A stretch of 64,000 nt of DNA from CAYQDB01 sp964416195 (lineage in GTDB: Bacteria > Zixibacteria > MSB-5A5 > GN15 > FEB-12), in assembly GCA_964416195.1 (NCBI GenBank), contig CAYQDB010000011.1, positions 1 to 64,000 on the forward strand. Reading direction: 5' to 3'. A program made the position numbers and the translations under genes. Shown piece by piece: positions 18,246 through 26,999 of this stretch (position 1 is the stretch's first letter; each line of letters begins with the position of its first letter). Under the pieces are notes generated by a model, which saw only the letters and a list, made by a program, of their open reading frames with translations, searched no databases and was not told the origin of the DNA.

Positions 18246-19174
18246 GGCGTCCCTTCCCCGGAAGCGGTGATGGTCTCAATGAACGACTGTTCCAGCGAGA
18301 CCTTCATAGGTTTAACTGATCTGATACTAATCCGCTTCATTCGCAATCGATCTATGATATAGTTTATGTTCTCCTGTTCTACAAGTTCGACAATGAGGCC
18401 CTTGGAGGAAATAGAGATGATCTTGCCCACTTCTGAGGGAACCTCGATAACCTGGCTACCGATATCTGCTTCAATCTCAAACTGGCTGGCGCGACTCGTC
18501 AGAGCGTCCACTGTGCTGATCCGTATCAACTTGCCCCGGGACAAAATAGCCACGCGATCGGCAACAGCTTCCACCTCGGACAAAAGGTGTGAATTGAGCA
18601 CGATTGACTTCCCCTCATTCCGCGCTTTTTCAAGCACCCTCCGAATATCAATCTTGCCGACCGGGTCCACACCGTCGGTCGGTTCGTCCAGAAGGAGAAT
18701 TTCCGGATCACACATCAACGCCTGCGCCAATCCTATCCGCTGGGACATCCCCTTGGAATACTTCTTAACCTTGGTGTTAGCCCACCTGTTCATACCGACC
18801 AGCTCCAGCAGGTAATCGGCGCGAGTATCGATGTTCGACTGCGCCATTCCGTGAAGGCGACCCGTAAACTCCAAAAGCCCCAGCCCGGTGAGGTAACCTG
18901 GGAAGCGGTGATTCTCAGGAAGGTAACCCACTTTCTGACGGGATCGTGGTTCCGAGGGGACAAAACCAGAAATGCTTACACTCCCGGAAGTTACCTGGGT
19001 GATACCCAGCAGAACTTTGAGGAACGTCGTCTTTCCGGCTCCGTTTGGTCCGAGCAGCCCGAAGACCTCGCCTTCCTCGACAGAAAGAGTAACACTGTCG
19101 AGCGCTACGACACTGCGTCTTCTCGTGCTACCTTTGTAGACCTTGGTCAGTTCCCGGACATCAACAATATTCAT
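18242..19174 (-). CDS. ABC transporter ATP-binding protein
   Basis: The nucleotide-binding domain is complete: Walker A GPNGAGKTT near residue 40, signature YSKGMSQRIGLAQAL, Walker B ILLLDEPTDGVDP, and the switch His in NSHLLSEV. About 90 residues beyond the ATPase core form a C-terminal extension, common in the ABC-2/CcmA-like class. It overlaps the permease gene by 4 bases (ATGA type), so the two are translationally coupled. I see no confident promoter in the 160 bases between it and the end of nuoN. Confidence 0.9.
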   Translation of the reverse strand: MNIVDVRELTKVYKGSTRRRSVVALDSVTLSVEEGEVFGLLGPNGAGKTTFLKVLLGITQVTSGSVSISGFVPSEPRSRQKVGYLPENHRFPGYLTGLGLLEFTGRLHGMAQSNIDTRADYLLELVGMNRWANTKVKKYSKGMSQRIGLAQALMCDPEILLLDEPTDGVDPVGKIDIRRVLEKARNEGKSIVLNSHLLSEVEAVADRVAILSRGKLIRISTVDALTSRASQFEIEADIGSQVIEVPSEVGKIISISSKGLIVELVEQENINYIIDRLRMKRISIRSVKPMKVSLEQSFIETITASGEGTP

Positions 19175-19334
19175 TTCACAATCTCATAATAACCGCAAAA
19201 AACATCTATCATTACAAATACGGTACCACACCATTGGAGTTTCGCTTTTCAAAACAGGTTTATATGACTATGTTGTCAACTTAAAAAACAACAGCGGTCA
19301 GGCTCTTTGTGCAATCTGCCATACTTAGACTTAA

Positions 19335-20783
19335 CTACAGAAACGCAAACAGTGCTGACTGCGAAAGCTCCAGCAGCCGCTGTGGAAAGAAACCCAACCC
19401 GAGCGTTCCGATCACTGTGATCAAAAGCGCCAGCAACATGCCGGTAGAATACCTGACCGGAACGAAGGTACCTTCCAACTGGTCGAGGTAACTTGCCTTG
19501 ACAACGCGAAGATAATAGTAAACAGAAAGAAAGGAGTTCATGACACCGATCACAGCCAACCAGATATACCCTGCTTTCACGGCTGCCGAGAAAATGTAGA
19601 ACTTGCCAAAAAAGCCGGCTGTCGGTGGAAAACCGGATAGAGAAAACATGAACAAAGCCAGGATTGCCGACAGGTAAGGGCTTGACTTGGACAGACCGAC
19701 CATTTCAGAAAGATCGGATTTACAACCGGAGCGGGTTTCCAGAAGAGTGATGACCGCAAAAGCGCCGAGATTGAACATGGTATAGGCAACCAGATAGAAA
19801 ATCGCCGCTGAGATGGCATCCGACCCACCAACGGCAAGCGCTACCAAGATATAGCCAGCGTGGGCAATCGAGGAATATGCGAGCATTCGTTTGACGTTGC
19901 TTTGCCTCAACGCTAATATGTTGCCCACTGACATTGTCAGAACAGCCAGCACCCATAAGACAATCCACAGCACAGTCACATCGGCAAAACCAACTGCAAA
20001 GATACGCAGAAGCACGGCAAATCCGGCAGCTTTCGGGCCTACCGAGAAAAAGGCTGTCACCGGTGTCGGGGCCCCCTCGTAAACATCAGGCACCCAAGTA
20101 TGGAAAGGCACTGCCGCGATTTTGAATCCGAAGCCAATCAGGATCAGTGCCATCCCAGAATACATGTAGATACGAAAGTTGACAATGATGAAATGGAAAT
20201 CCGCCATGATCCGACGCAAGTCGGTGGTCCCGGATGCTCCAAATACGAAAGCGATGCCCATCAACAGGAAAGCGCTGGCAAATGCTCCCATGATGAAGTA
20301 TTTGATGCCTGCTTCATTTGATTCCAGCGACCTCCGAGCGAATCCCGCCAGGACATAGAGCGGGACCGACATAATCTCAAGCCCCAGAAACATAACCACC
20401 AAATCGGTGGTGTTGGCCATAACCATCATCCCCATCGTGGAGATCAAAAGCAGCGCGTAGAACTCGGGGCGAGCAATTCCCTTGACGCCGAGGAATCGAT
20501 GGGCAATAAAAAGGGCTAAGATAGAGATCACAACAAAGATAATCTTAAAGGCAATACCGAAGTTGTCACACGAAATCATCCCAAAGAAGCCCGACTGCTG
20601 GTGCCCCCACTGGCTGACAGCAAATGCCAGCGACATCGCCATGCCCAGCAACGCAATGACAGGGCTCAGTTTGTCAAGATTTCTGATATGGCCAGTCAAA
20701 AGGATCACAGAAGCCGCCACCAGGAGCACCATCTCCGGGTAAATCAGCTTGAAGCTTATTGCTGCCGACGTATAATCAATCAT
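19335..20783 (-). CDS. nuoN: NADH-quinone oxidoreductase subunit N
   Basis: This is an antiporter-like membrane subunit of complex I with about 14 helices (482 residues, the family norm). A key Lys lies in the conserved helix 'KIAAVPFHTWVPDVYEGAPT', and ALRQSNVKRMLAYSSIAHAG is the Mrp-antiporter signature. It forms one of the proton channels next to NuoM. It is the last gene of the operon, separated by 43 bases from the glutaredoxin-like gene rather than directly following nuoM as usual. No strong terminator follows it; the T-rich stretch after the stop has no convincing stem. Confidence 0.95.
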   Translation of the reverse strand: MIDYTSAAISFKLIYPEMVLLVAASVILLTGHIRNLDKLSPVIALLGMAMSLAFAVSQWGHQQSGFFGMISCDNFGIAFKIIFVVISILALFIAHRFLGVKGIARPEFYALLLISTMGMMVMANTTDLVVMFLGLEIMSVPLYVLAGFARRSLESNEAGIKYFIMGAFASAFLLMGIAFVFGASGTTDLRRIMADFHFIIVNFRIYMYSGMALILIGFGFKIAAVPFHTWVPDVYEGAPTPVTAFFSVGPKAAGFAVLLRIFAVGFADVTVLWIVLWVLAVLTMSVGNILALRQSNVKRMLAYSSIAHAGYILVALAVGGSDAISAAIFYLVAYTMFNLGAFAVITLLETRSGCKSDLSEMVGLSKSSPYLSAILALFMFSLSGFPPTAGFFGKFYIFSAAVKAGYIWLAVIGVMNSFLSVYYYLRVVKASYLDQLEGTFVPVRYSTGMLLALLITVIGTLGLGFFPQRLLELSQSALFAFL

Positions 20784-20826
20784 ATCCTTAACTCAGGCGG
20801 CGACCGCCGCTCTTATGTTAAAACCC

Positions 20827-21039
20827 TCAGCCTCCGCCAAAACCAACCGTCACAGCGCCGTTTTGCACAATCACAGGCACTATCGCCTTGCCCCCGGTCA
20901 ACTCGATAATCTTCTCCTTTGCCGCCGGAGCACGATTAATGTTGATTTCCTCGAAAGCTATCCCCTCGTCGCTGTAGTGCTTCTTCGCAGCGGCACAGTA
21001 TGGACAACCATCTTTTGTGTAAATGGTAACGTTATTCAT
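20827..21039 (-). CDS. Small glutaredoxin-like protein inside the complex I operon
   Basis: A 70-residue thioredoxin-fold protein with the redox motif CPYC at residues 12-15 (TKDGCPYCAAAKKHY), a VPVIV cis-Pro strand and a GFGGG end. The length and GFGG end resemble the Uxx-star/Cxx-star glutaredoxin-like family, in which the first Cys is sometimes selenocysteine; here it is Cys (TGC-type codon, no UGA). Its ATG overlaps the nuoM stop (ATGA), so it is translated with complex I. It is not a known complex I subunit. It may reduce disulfides or glutathionylated cysteines on Nuo proteins, but this is inference from position. Confidence 0.85.
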   Translation of the reverse strand: MNNVTIYTKDGCPYCAAAKKHYSDEGIAFEEININRAPAAKEKIIELTGGKAIVPVIVQNGAVTVGFGGG

Positions 21040-22625
21040 TCGCCTTCTCTTTTCACATGGAGTGTTTTCACGGTTGTCTCTGGTTTAGCGCTTACCAGAC
21101 TAGCTTGTCCATGAAAGCTATCGTCTGCTTCAACCGTAGCGGCTCGGTTGACCTGTTGCAGAACCTGTTTGACGGCCGGTTCGATCCGTTCAAACAACGG
21201 CTTGGGGTAAATACCAATCCAAAATATCAAGACAACCAGCGGGACCAGAATAATCCTCTCGCGCCAGCTTACATCCTTCAAGTTCTTATTCTCTTCCCTG
21301 GTGACCTTTCCAAAGAACACCCGCTGATACATCCATAACATGTAGCATGCGGATAAAATCACGCCGGAGGCGGCAATCACGCCCCAGAGGTTGCTGGCCT
21401 TAAAGGCCCCCAACAGGATAAGGAACTCGCCAACAAAACCATTGGTAAGAGGTAGGCCGATCGACGACAGGGTGACAATCATAAAAAAGGCTGCATAGGT
21501 CGGCATCACTTTGGCTATCCCCCCGAAATCCTTAATCATGCGGGTGTGACGCCGTTCATAAATCATGCCCACCAGCAGGAAGAGAGCGCCGGTTGAGACA
21601 CCATGGTTGATCATCTGCAGCACCGAGCCTTCCATACCCTCGAGATTGAGAGCAAACATCCCCAGCATAATAAATCCCATATGCGATACCGAGGAAAACG
21701 CCACGAGCGACTTGACATCCTTCTGCACCATAGCGACCAGCGCCCCGTAGATAATTGAAATCAACGCCAAAATGCAGATGTACGGCAGATAAGTCATTGT
21801 TGCCTCGGGAAACATCGGCAGACATATCCTTATAAAGCCGTACGTTCCCATCTTCAACAGAACGCCGGCCAGGATTACCGAACCTGCTGTGGGCGCCTCG
21901 ACGTGGGCATCGGGAAGCCATGTATGGAAAGGGAACATGGGGACTTTGATGGCAAACGCCAAGGCAAAAGCTCCAAAAAGCCACAACTGTGCATGATACG
22001 CGATTGGCATCTCCATCAATTTGAGCATATCAAACGAGTACTCGCCTGAGAAATCCTGGTATGCAAACAGCAGATACAAGACGGCAACCAGCATCAACAG
22101 TGAGCCGAACATCGTAAACAAAACGAACTTAATAGCGGCGTACACCCGCCGGGGGCCGCCCCAGACACCGATAATGAAATACATAGGAATCAACATCACT
22201 TCCCAGAAGACGTAGAACAAGAAGAGGTCCAAAGCGCAGAATACACCGATCATACCGGTTTCCAGAAGCAACATGGAGATGTAGTAACCCTTAACGCCCG
22301 TTGTAATGGAGTTCCACGAGCACAGAATACCCAACAGTGTGAGAATCGTAGTCAGCACTATCAACAGCAGTGAGATGCCGTCAATACCCATGTGGTAATG
22401 GATACCCAGCGACGTCACCCAGGGGATGTTGACTTCAAACTGCATACCCTGGGCAAGCGGGTCAAACATCGCGTAGAGCATAAATGACAGCAACATCGTG
22501 ACAAAGGCAAGGATGAGGCTGATCGACTTGAGGCTATCGTGTCTACCCGAAGGGACGAACAAGAGAAGAAACGCCCCTATCAGCGGGAAGAAGGTCACCA
22601 GTGTCAGAATTTCATTCTCCACCAC
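21036..22625 (-). CDS. nuoM: NADH-quinone oxidoreductase subunit M
   Basis: A membrane antiporter-like subunit of 529 residues with about 14 helices. It shows FWEVMLIPMYFIIG with the conserved Glu, KVPMFPFHTWLPDAHVEAP with the channel Lys, and MVQKDVKSLVAFSSVSHMG. It provides the middle proton channel of complex I. The start is GTG immediately after the nuoL stop (TAA-GTG), with GAGG in the end of nuoL as ribosome site. The C-terminal 25 residues are polar and not conserved. The stop overlaps the glutaredoxin-like start. Confidence 0.95.
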   Translation of the reverse strand: MVENEILTLVTFFPLIGAFLLLFVPSGRHDSLKSISLILAFVTMLLSFMLYAMFDPLAQGMQFEVNIPWVTSLGIHYHMGIDGISLLLIVLTTILTLLGILCSWNSITTGVKGYYISMLLLETGMIGVFCALDLFLFYVFWEVMLIPMYFIIGVWGGPRRVYAAIKFVLFTMFGSLLMLVAVLYLLFAYQDFSGEYSFDMLKLMEMPIAYHAQLWLFGAFALAFAIKVPMFPFHTWLPDAHVEAPTAGSVILAGVLLKMGTYGFIRICLPMFPEATMTYLPYICILALISIIYGALVAMVQKDVKSLVAFSSVSHMGFIMLGMFALNLEGMEGSVLQMINHGVSTGALFLLVGMIYERRHTRMIKDFGGIAKVMPTYAAFFMIVTLSSIGLPLTNGFVGEFLILLGAFKASNLWGVIAASGVILSACYMLWMYQRVFFGKVTREENKNLKDVSWRERIILVPLVVLIFWIGIYPKPLFERIEPAVKQVLQQVNRAATVEADDSFHGQASLVSAKPETTVKTLHVKREGE

Positions 22626-24575
22626 TTACCTCAGCACCACATAAGCCACCAATACAACTACCCCTATCACGAACACCGTGGCATAACTTCGCACTTGACC
22701 AGTCTGAACATGTCGGAGAGATTGCGAGATATCACTGTAGAATCTTGACGCCCCATTGATAAAACCGTCAATGCAAACGACATCCACTACCTTCCAAAGG
22801 AAAAGCGAGAAGTAAACAACCGGTCTGACCACAGCCGTACCGTATATTTCATCCACATAGTATTTGTTCAACAAGAGCCGATGCAACCCCGACAGCTTCT
22901 CACGAAAACTCGTAGACAGCTCGGGTCTTTTGTTATAGAACATCCGTGCCAGGAAAATCGCAACCAACACCAGTGCTACCGAAGCAACCATCAGTCCAAT
23001 CTCGGTGCCGACGTGACCACCTGTGGCTACCGGGGCATGCAACCCGGTTCCGTATGCTCCGTGCGATACAACCGGCTCCAACCATCGCTCGAAGTAGTTG
23101 GTAAAACCAAGCACATGCGGCATACCGACCCATCCCCCCGCTAAAGCAAGAGCCCCCAGTGCCACGAGGGGAATTGTCATCGACTTAGGCGCCTCATGAA
23201 GATGCGCTCGGACTTGCTTGTCCATGCGTTCTTTACCATGGAAAGTCAGATATACCACGCGGAACATGTAGAAAGCTGTCAACCCGGCAGTCACAAAACC
23301 AATCAGCCAGAATACGGGATGGCCGAACGGGGAGGAAAATGCTTTCCACAGAATCTCATCCTTGGAGAAAAAGCCCGAAAATACGGGGATACCGGAAATC
23401 GCCAATGTTGCGATCAAGAATGTCCAGTAAGTTACCGGCAGATACTTCTTCAGTCCCCCCATCCTGCGCATGTCGTGCTCATCGGACATGGCATGGATCA
23501 CCGAACCGGCGCCAAGGAACAGAAGCGCCTTGAAAAAGGCGTGCGTCACCAAATGGAAGATCCCGGCGGAAAACGCAGCCACACCGCAGGCAAGGAACAT
23601 GTATCCCAGTTGACTGATGGTTGAGTAGGCCAGCACTCGTTTTATGTCATTCTGCGCTAAGCCGATTGTAGCGGCATATATCGCCGTCACCGCGCCCACA
23701 ATCGCCACCACGAGCAGCGCATCCGGAGCCATCATGTACAGCACATTTGTACGGGCAATCATGTACACGCCTGCTGTGACCATCGTAGCGGCATGAATCA
23801 AAGCCGAGACAGGTGTTGGGCCCTCCATGGCATCCGGTAGCCAGACATACAGCGGGATCTGAGCAGACTTGCCGATCGCGCCGACGAAAAGAAGAATGCC
23901 GACCGTTGTGATAAGAGCCCCTCCGGCAGCAAAGGCAGTTGGGGCCATCTCCGTCACCGTGCGGAAATCGAGCGAACGTACCTGCCAAAAAATGATAAAC
24001 ATTCCGATAAGAAACCCGAAGTCCCCAATGCGGTTAACGATGAAGGCCTTCTTGCCGGCATCTGACGCTGATTTCTTTTCAAACCAGAAACCGATAAGCA
24101 AGTAAGAGCAAAGGCCGACCCCTTCCCAGCCGACAAACATGAACAGAAAGTTGTCGGCAAGAACCAGGGTGAGCATGGCGAAAGTAAATAGATTCAAGTA
24201 TGTAAAGTACCGGCCGTAGCCGGGATCACCGTGCATGTAGCCGACCGAATAGACATGGATCAGGAAGGCAACACCGCTGACGGCAAAGATCATCACGGCT
24301 GACAGGGGGTCGAGCAGGAAACCGATATTCGCATGGAAGGAGCCCGCAGGGATCCAGCTAAACAGAGTCTGCTCTATCAGGCGGGTATCGGGCGGCATCG
24401 CCTTTAGTTCGAAAAACAACAACGCAGATAGCACGAATGACAACCCTACTGAAGCGCACCCAATAAATGAAATCACCGCTCGGTGAAGACGACCAAGCAG
24501 CAGACCGTTAAGTAGAAACCCGATCAGAGGAAGAAGCGGAACCAAGAAAAGGTATCGTGAATAGTCTGACATCAT
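22626..24575 (-). CDS. nuoL: NADH-quinone oxidoreductase subunit L
   Basis: The largest antiporter-like subunit (649 residues) has FVGWEGVGLCSYLLIGFW, KSAQIPLYVWLPDAMEGPTP and LAQNDIKRVLAYSTISQLG as family marks. The C-terminal region contains the long amphipathic helix segment and a final membrane anchor (AYVVLR end), which in complex I runs along NuoM and NuoN. It sits at the far end of the membrane arm and pumps protons. It starts 11 bases after nuoK with a double ATG. Confidence 0.96.
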   Translation of the reverse strand: MMSDYSRYLFLVPLLPLIGFLLNGLLLGRLHRAVISFIGCASVGLSFVLSALLFFELKAMPPDTRLIEQTLFSWIPAGSFHANIGFLLDPLSAVMIFAVSGVAFLIHVYSVGYMHGDPGYGRYFTYLNLFTFAMLTLVLADNFLFMFVGWEGVGLCSYLLIGFWFEKKSASDAGKKAFIVNRIGDFGFLIGMFIIFWQVRSLDFRTVTEMAPTAFAAGGALITTVGILLFVGAIGKSAQIPLYVWLPDAMEGPTPVSALIHAATMVTAGVYMIARTNVLYMMAPDALLVVAIVGAVTAIYAATIGLAQNDIKRVLAYSTISQLGYMFLACGVAAFSAGIFHLVTHAFFKALLFLGAGSVIHAMSDEHDMRRMGGLKKYLPVTYWTFLIATLAISGIPVFSGFFSKDEILWKAFSSPFGHPVFWLIGFVTAGLTAFYMFRVVYLTFHGKERMDKQVRAHLHEAPKSMTIPLVALGALALAGGWVGMPHVLGFTNYFERWLEPVVSHGAYGTGLHAPVATGGHVGTEIGLMVASVALVLVAIFLARMFYNKRPELSTSFREKLSGLHRLLLNKYYVDEIYGTAVVRPVVYFSLFLWKVVDVVCIDGFINGASRFYSDISQSLRHVQTGQVRSYATVFVIGVVVLVAYVVLR

Positions 24576-24586
24576 CCCCTATGTTC

Positions 24587-24889
24587 CTACCATTTCATGA
24601 TGTTAAAACGATCGATGTTTACCGTTTCACGGTTGCGGTAGAGCGTTATCACCATTGCTAATCCTACCGCAGCCTCTGCGGCCGCTACAGTCAATACCAA
24701 GAACACAAAGACCTGCCCGTCCGTAATATTGAGCGCTCGTGAGAAAGCAATCAGCACCAGATTGGCGGCGTTGAGCATCAGTTCTATGGACATGAACATG
24801 ACTATGATGTTACGGCAGATCAGCACGCCCGCAGTACCGATGCAGAAGAGCACGGCAGCCACAATCAGATATGCCACAATCGGAATCAT
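24587..24889 (-). CDS. nuoK: NADH-quinone oxidoreductase subunit K
   Basis: A 100-residue, three-helix subunit with the conserved membrane glutamates in MSIELMLNAANL and AAAEAAVGLAMV, both needed for proton transfer in the family. I choose the ATG at 24889, which gives the normal 100 residues and abuts the nuoJ stop. The longer frame would reach 25 codons into nuoJ and adds non-conserved polar sequence. Confidence 0.93.
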   Translation of the reverse strand: MIPIVAYLIVAAVLFCIGTAGVLICRNIIVMFMSIELMLNAANLVLIAFSRALNITDGQVFVFLVLTVAAAEAAVGLAMVITLYRNRETVNIDRFNIMKW

Positions 24890-24890
24890 C

Positions 24891-25484
24891 TTAATTACCC
24901 GCCTCGTCGCCGGTAGTTCTTGCCGGTTTGTCCCCTCGCGTCCGTACAGAGGGGCTACTGTCACTTCTGTCTCGTTTAGCCATCACCACTGCGCCGACTA
25001 TAGCGGCCATAATCAGAACAGATGTCAATTCGAACGGGTAGAGATAGCGGGTAAACAAGATCGTCGCGATGTCTTCGACTGAGCCAAATGTACCCTGCTG
25101 CTCCGCCATAATGCCCCCTCCGACAGTGTTGGGGAAAAAGCCGCTCTTCACGATAAACCACATCTCGATAAACAGCAGCACCGAAACCAAATATTTGGTG
25201 AAGCGACTCACCGGCGGCGAATGATCGGCAAGGTCCTCTCTACCGCGAAGATTCAACAGCATAATAACGAACAGGAACAGGACCATAATCGCCCCGGCGT
25301 AAACGATAATCAGCACCGCGCCCATAAAGAGCGAACCCAATTGCACGTACAGCACCGCCTGAGCCACCAGCGAGACAATCAGGTACAACACTGACGCCAC
25401 CGTATTGCGCTGGATAATCACCATCGTGGCTCCAAACACCGCCACAATAGCAGAAACGAAGAAGACTACTACATCCAAGCTCAT
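24891..25484 (-). CDS. nuoJ: NADH-quinone oxidoreductase subunit J
   Basis: A 197-residue membrane subunit with five helices, including the VYAGAIMVLFLFVIMLLN helix that undergoes the pi-bulge change in complex I. The C-terminus is a longer polar tail (about 25 Ser/Arg/Asp-rich residues) of no known role. It overlaps nuoI by 4 bases (ATGA) and leads into nuoK. Confidence 0.93.
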   Translation of the reverse strand: MSLDVVVFFVSAIVAVFGATMVIIQRNTVASVLYLIVSLVAQAVLYVQLGSLFMGAVLIIVYAGAIMVLFLFVIMLLNLRGREDLADHSPPVSRFTKYLVSVLLFIEMWFIVKSGFFPNTVGGGIMAEQQGTFGSVEDIATILFTRYLYPFELTSVLIMAAIVGAVVMAKRDRSDSSPSVRTRGDKPARTTGDEAGN

Positions 25485-25987
25485 TTGCCCTTATCCGTCA
25501 CTCCATACACTTTTCGTACTCGGCGGTAGAGCTGCTTGAAGGGGTTATCTTTTCGAGGATGAACCACCAGCATTTGCTCCTTGGTCCAAATGAACGAATC
25601 GCGGTTGTCGCTGGAAAACTCGTAGTCCTGTCCGAGAAAGATGGCCTCCTCGGGGCAGGCTTCCTCACAAAAGCCGCAGAAAATGCACCGCAGGAGATTT
25701 ATCTCATACACCTTTGCCCGCCTCTCTCCCTTTTCGTTCTCTTCAGGCTCCATGTAAATCGCATCAGCCGGACAGGCTGCTGCGCACAACCCGCAACAGA
25801 CACAGCGTTCAGTACCGTCATCATAGCGCTCAAGGTAGTGTCGTCCGTGATAACGTGGAGCCATCGGCTTTTTCTTCCGTGGGTAGTCAAGCGTAACCGG
25901 TTTCTTGAACAGGTGTTTCAACGTTACGTAGAAACCCTGTGGCATTTTGAATACCACATTACCAAGTGCTTTTATAATCTCTTTCAT
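25481..25987 (-). CDS. nuoI: NADH-quinone oxidoreductase subunit I (2 x [4Fe-4S])
   Basis: A ferredoxin-type subunit of 168 residues with two CxxCxxCxxxCP clusters: CVCCGLCAAACP and CIFCGFCEEACP. These bind N6a and N6b, which pass electrons from NuoG to NuoB. The N-terminal amphipathic part (about 45 residues) rests on the membrane beside NuoH. It follows nuoH by 23 bases and overlaps nuoJ. Confidence 0.96.
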   Translation of the reverse strand: MKEIIKALGNVVFKMPQGFYVTLKHLFKKPVTLDYPRKKKPMAPRYHGRHYLERYDDGTERCVCCGLCAAACPADAIYMEPEENEKGERRAKVYEINLLRCIFCGFCEEACPEEAIFLGQDYEFSSDNRDSFIWTKEQMLVVHPRKDNPFKQLYRRVRKVYGVTDKGK

Positions 25988-26010
25988 CCGGTTCTATCCT
26001 GACATCAAAC

Positions 26011-26994
26011 CTACAGCATCACAATCGCCGCCGTTACCATCGTGTTCAGCAAGGCCAGCGGCAGCAGCACCTTCCACCCGAACGACATTAGCTGGTCATA
26101 ACGAAACCTCGGAAAAGTTGCCCGCAGCCAGATGTAGAAAAACATGAATAAAAACACCTTGATCAGGAACCAAAGAACCGACGGCAGGTACGGTCCCTGC
26201 CAGCCGCCAAAGAACAACGTGGCACCTACTGCAGACACCGCCAGTATGTTGCCGTACTCACCGATGAAAAACGCCGCAAACCGCATCGAGGAATACTCCG
26301 TATGGTAGCCACCAACCAGTTCCGGTTCGGCTTCTGGCATGTCGAACGGCAGACGGTTGGTCTCCGCTATGGCACACGTGAGATACAGCAGGAATCCTAA
26401 CGGCTGTCTCCATACAAACCAGTCGAAAACTGACGACTGCTGCTCAACAAGCTCGCGCAGAGAGAGGGTGTTCGCAATCAGAATCACCCCGATGATGGAA
26501 AGACCGTAGCTCACCTCGTAAGAAACCATCTGTGCCGACGAGCGCAGCCCTCCCATCAGCGAATACTTGGACCCTGAGGACCAGCCTGCCAGGACGATAC
26601 CGTACACACCTAACGACGCCACCGCAAATATGAACAAGACGCCGATATTCAGGTCAGATATGACCATTTTGATTTCATGGCCAAATAGAGTGGCGTCGGC
26701 TGCAAACGGCACCACTGCAAAGATCAGCATCGCCGGCACAAACGAAATAATGGGCGCCAGCGTGTATGTCAACTTCTCAACATTGTTCGGGACAATATCT
26801 TCTTTGAAAATAAGTTTGATGCCATCGGCGATAGGCTGTAGCAAACCGTACGGCCCGGCATAGGAGGGGCCGATTCGGTGCTGCAGGTGTGCCAATAGCT
26901 TACGCTCCATGTATGTAGCATAGGCACAGGCGGTCAGCACCACGAGTATCACCACCACAATCTTGACGGCCGATATGAGAACAATCTCAAGCAT
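26011..26994 (-). CDS. nuoH: NADH-quinone oxidoreductase subunit H
   Basis: A 327-residue, eight-helix membrane subunit that forms the quinone chamber with NuoB and NuoD. Family marks are ERKLLAHLQHRIGPSYAGPYG near residue 31, the acidic loop AETNRLPFDMPEAEPELVGGYHTEYS and the C-terminal RATFPRFRYDQLM. Length and order are normal. It begins 5 bases after the nuoG stop. Confidence 0.96.
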   Translation of the reverse strand: MLEIVLISAVKIVVVILVVLTACAYATYMERKLLAHLQHRIGPSYAGPYGLLQPIADGIKLIFKEDIVPNNVEKLTYTLAPIISFVPAMLIFAVVPFAADATLFGHEIKMVISDLNIGVLFIFAVASLGVYGIVLAGWSSGSKYSLMGGLRSSAQMVSYEVSYGLSIIGVILIANTLSLRELVEQQSSVFDWFVWRQPLGFLLYLTCAIAETNRLPFDMPEAEPELVGGYHTEYSSMRFAAFFIGEYGNILAVSAVGATLFFGGWQGPYLPSVLWFLIKVFLFMFFYIWLRATFPRFRYDQLMSFGWKVLLPLALLNTMVTAAIVML

Positions 26995-26999
26995 AAACG

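Noticed and set aside
21036..21039. Possibility that the glutaredoxin-like gene is a nuoM extension or a selenoprotein
   Set aside because: The nuoM stop is a TGA inside ATGA, the two frames differ, and the redox codon is Cys rather than an internal TGA.
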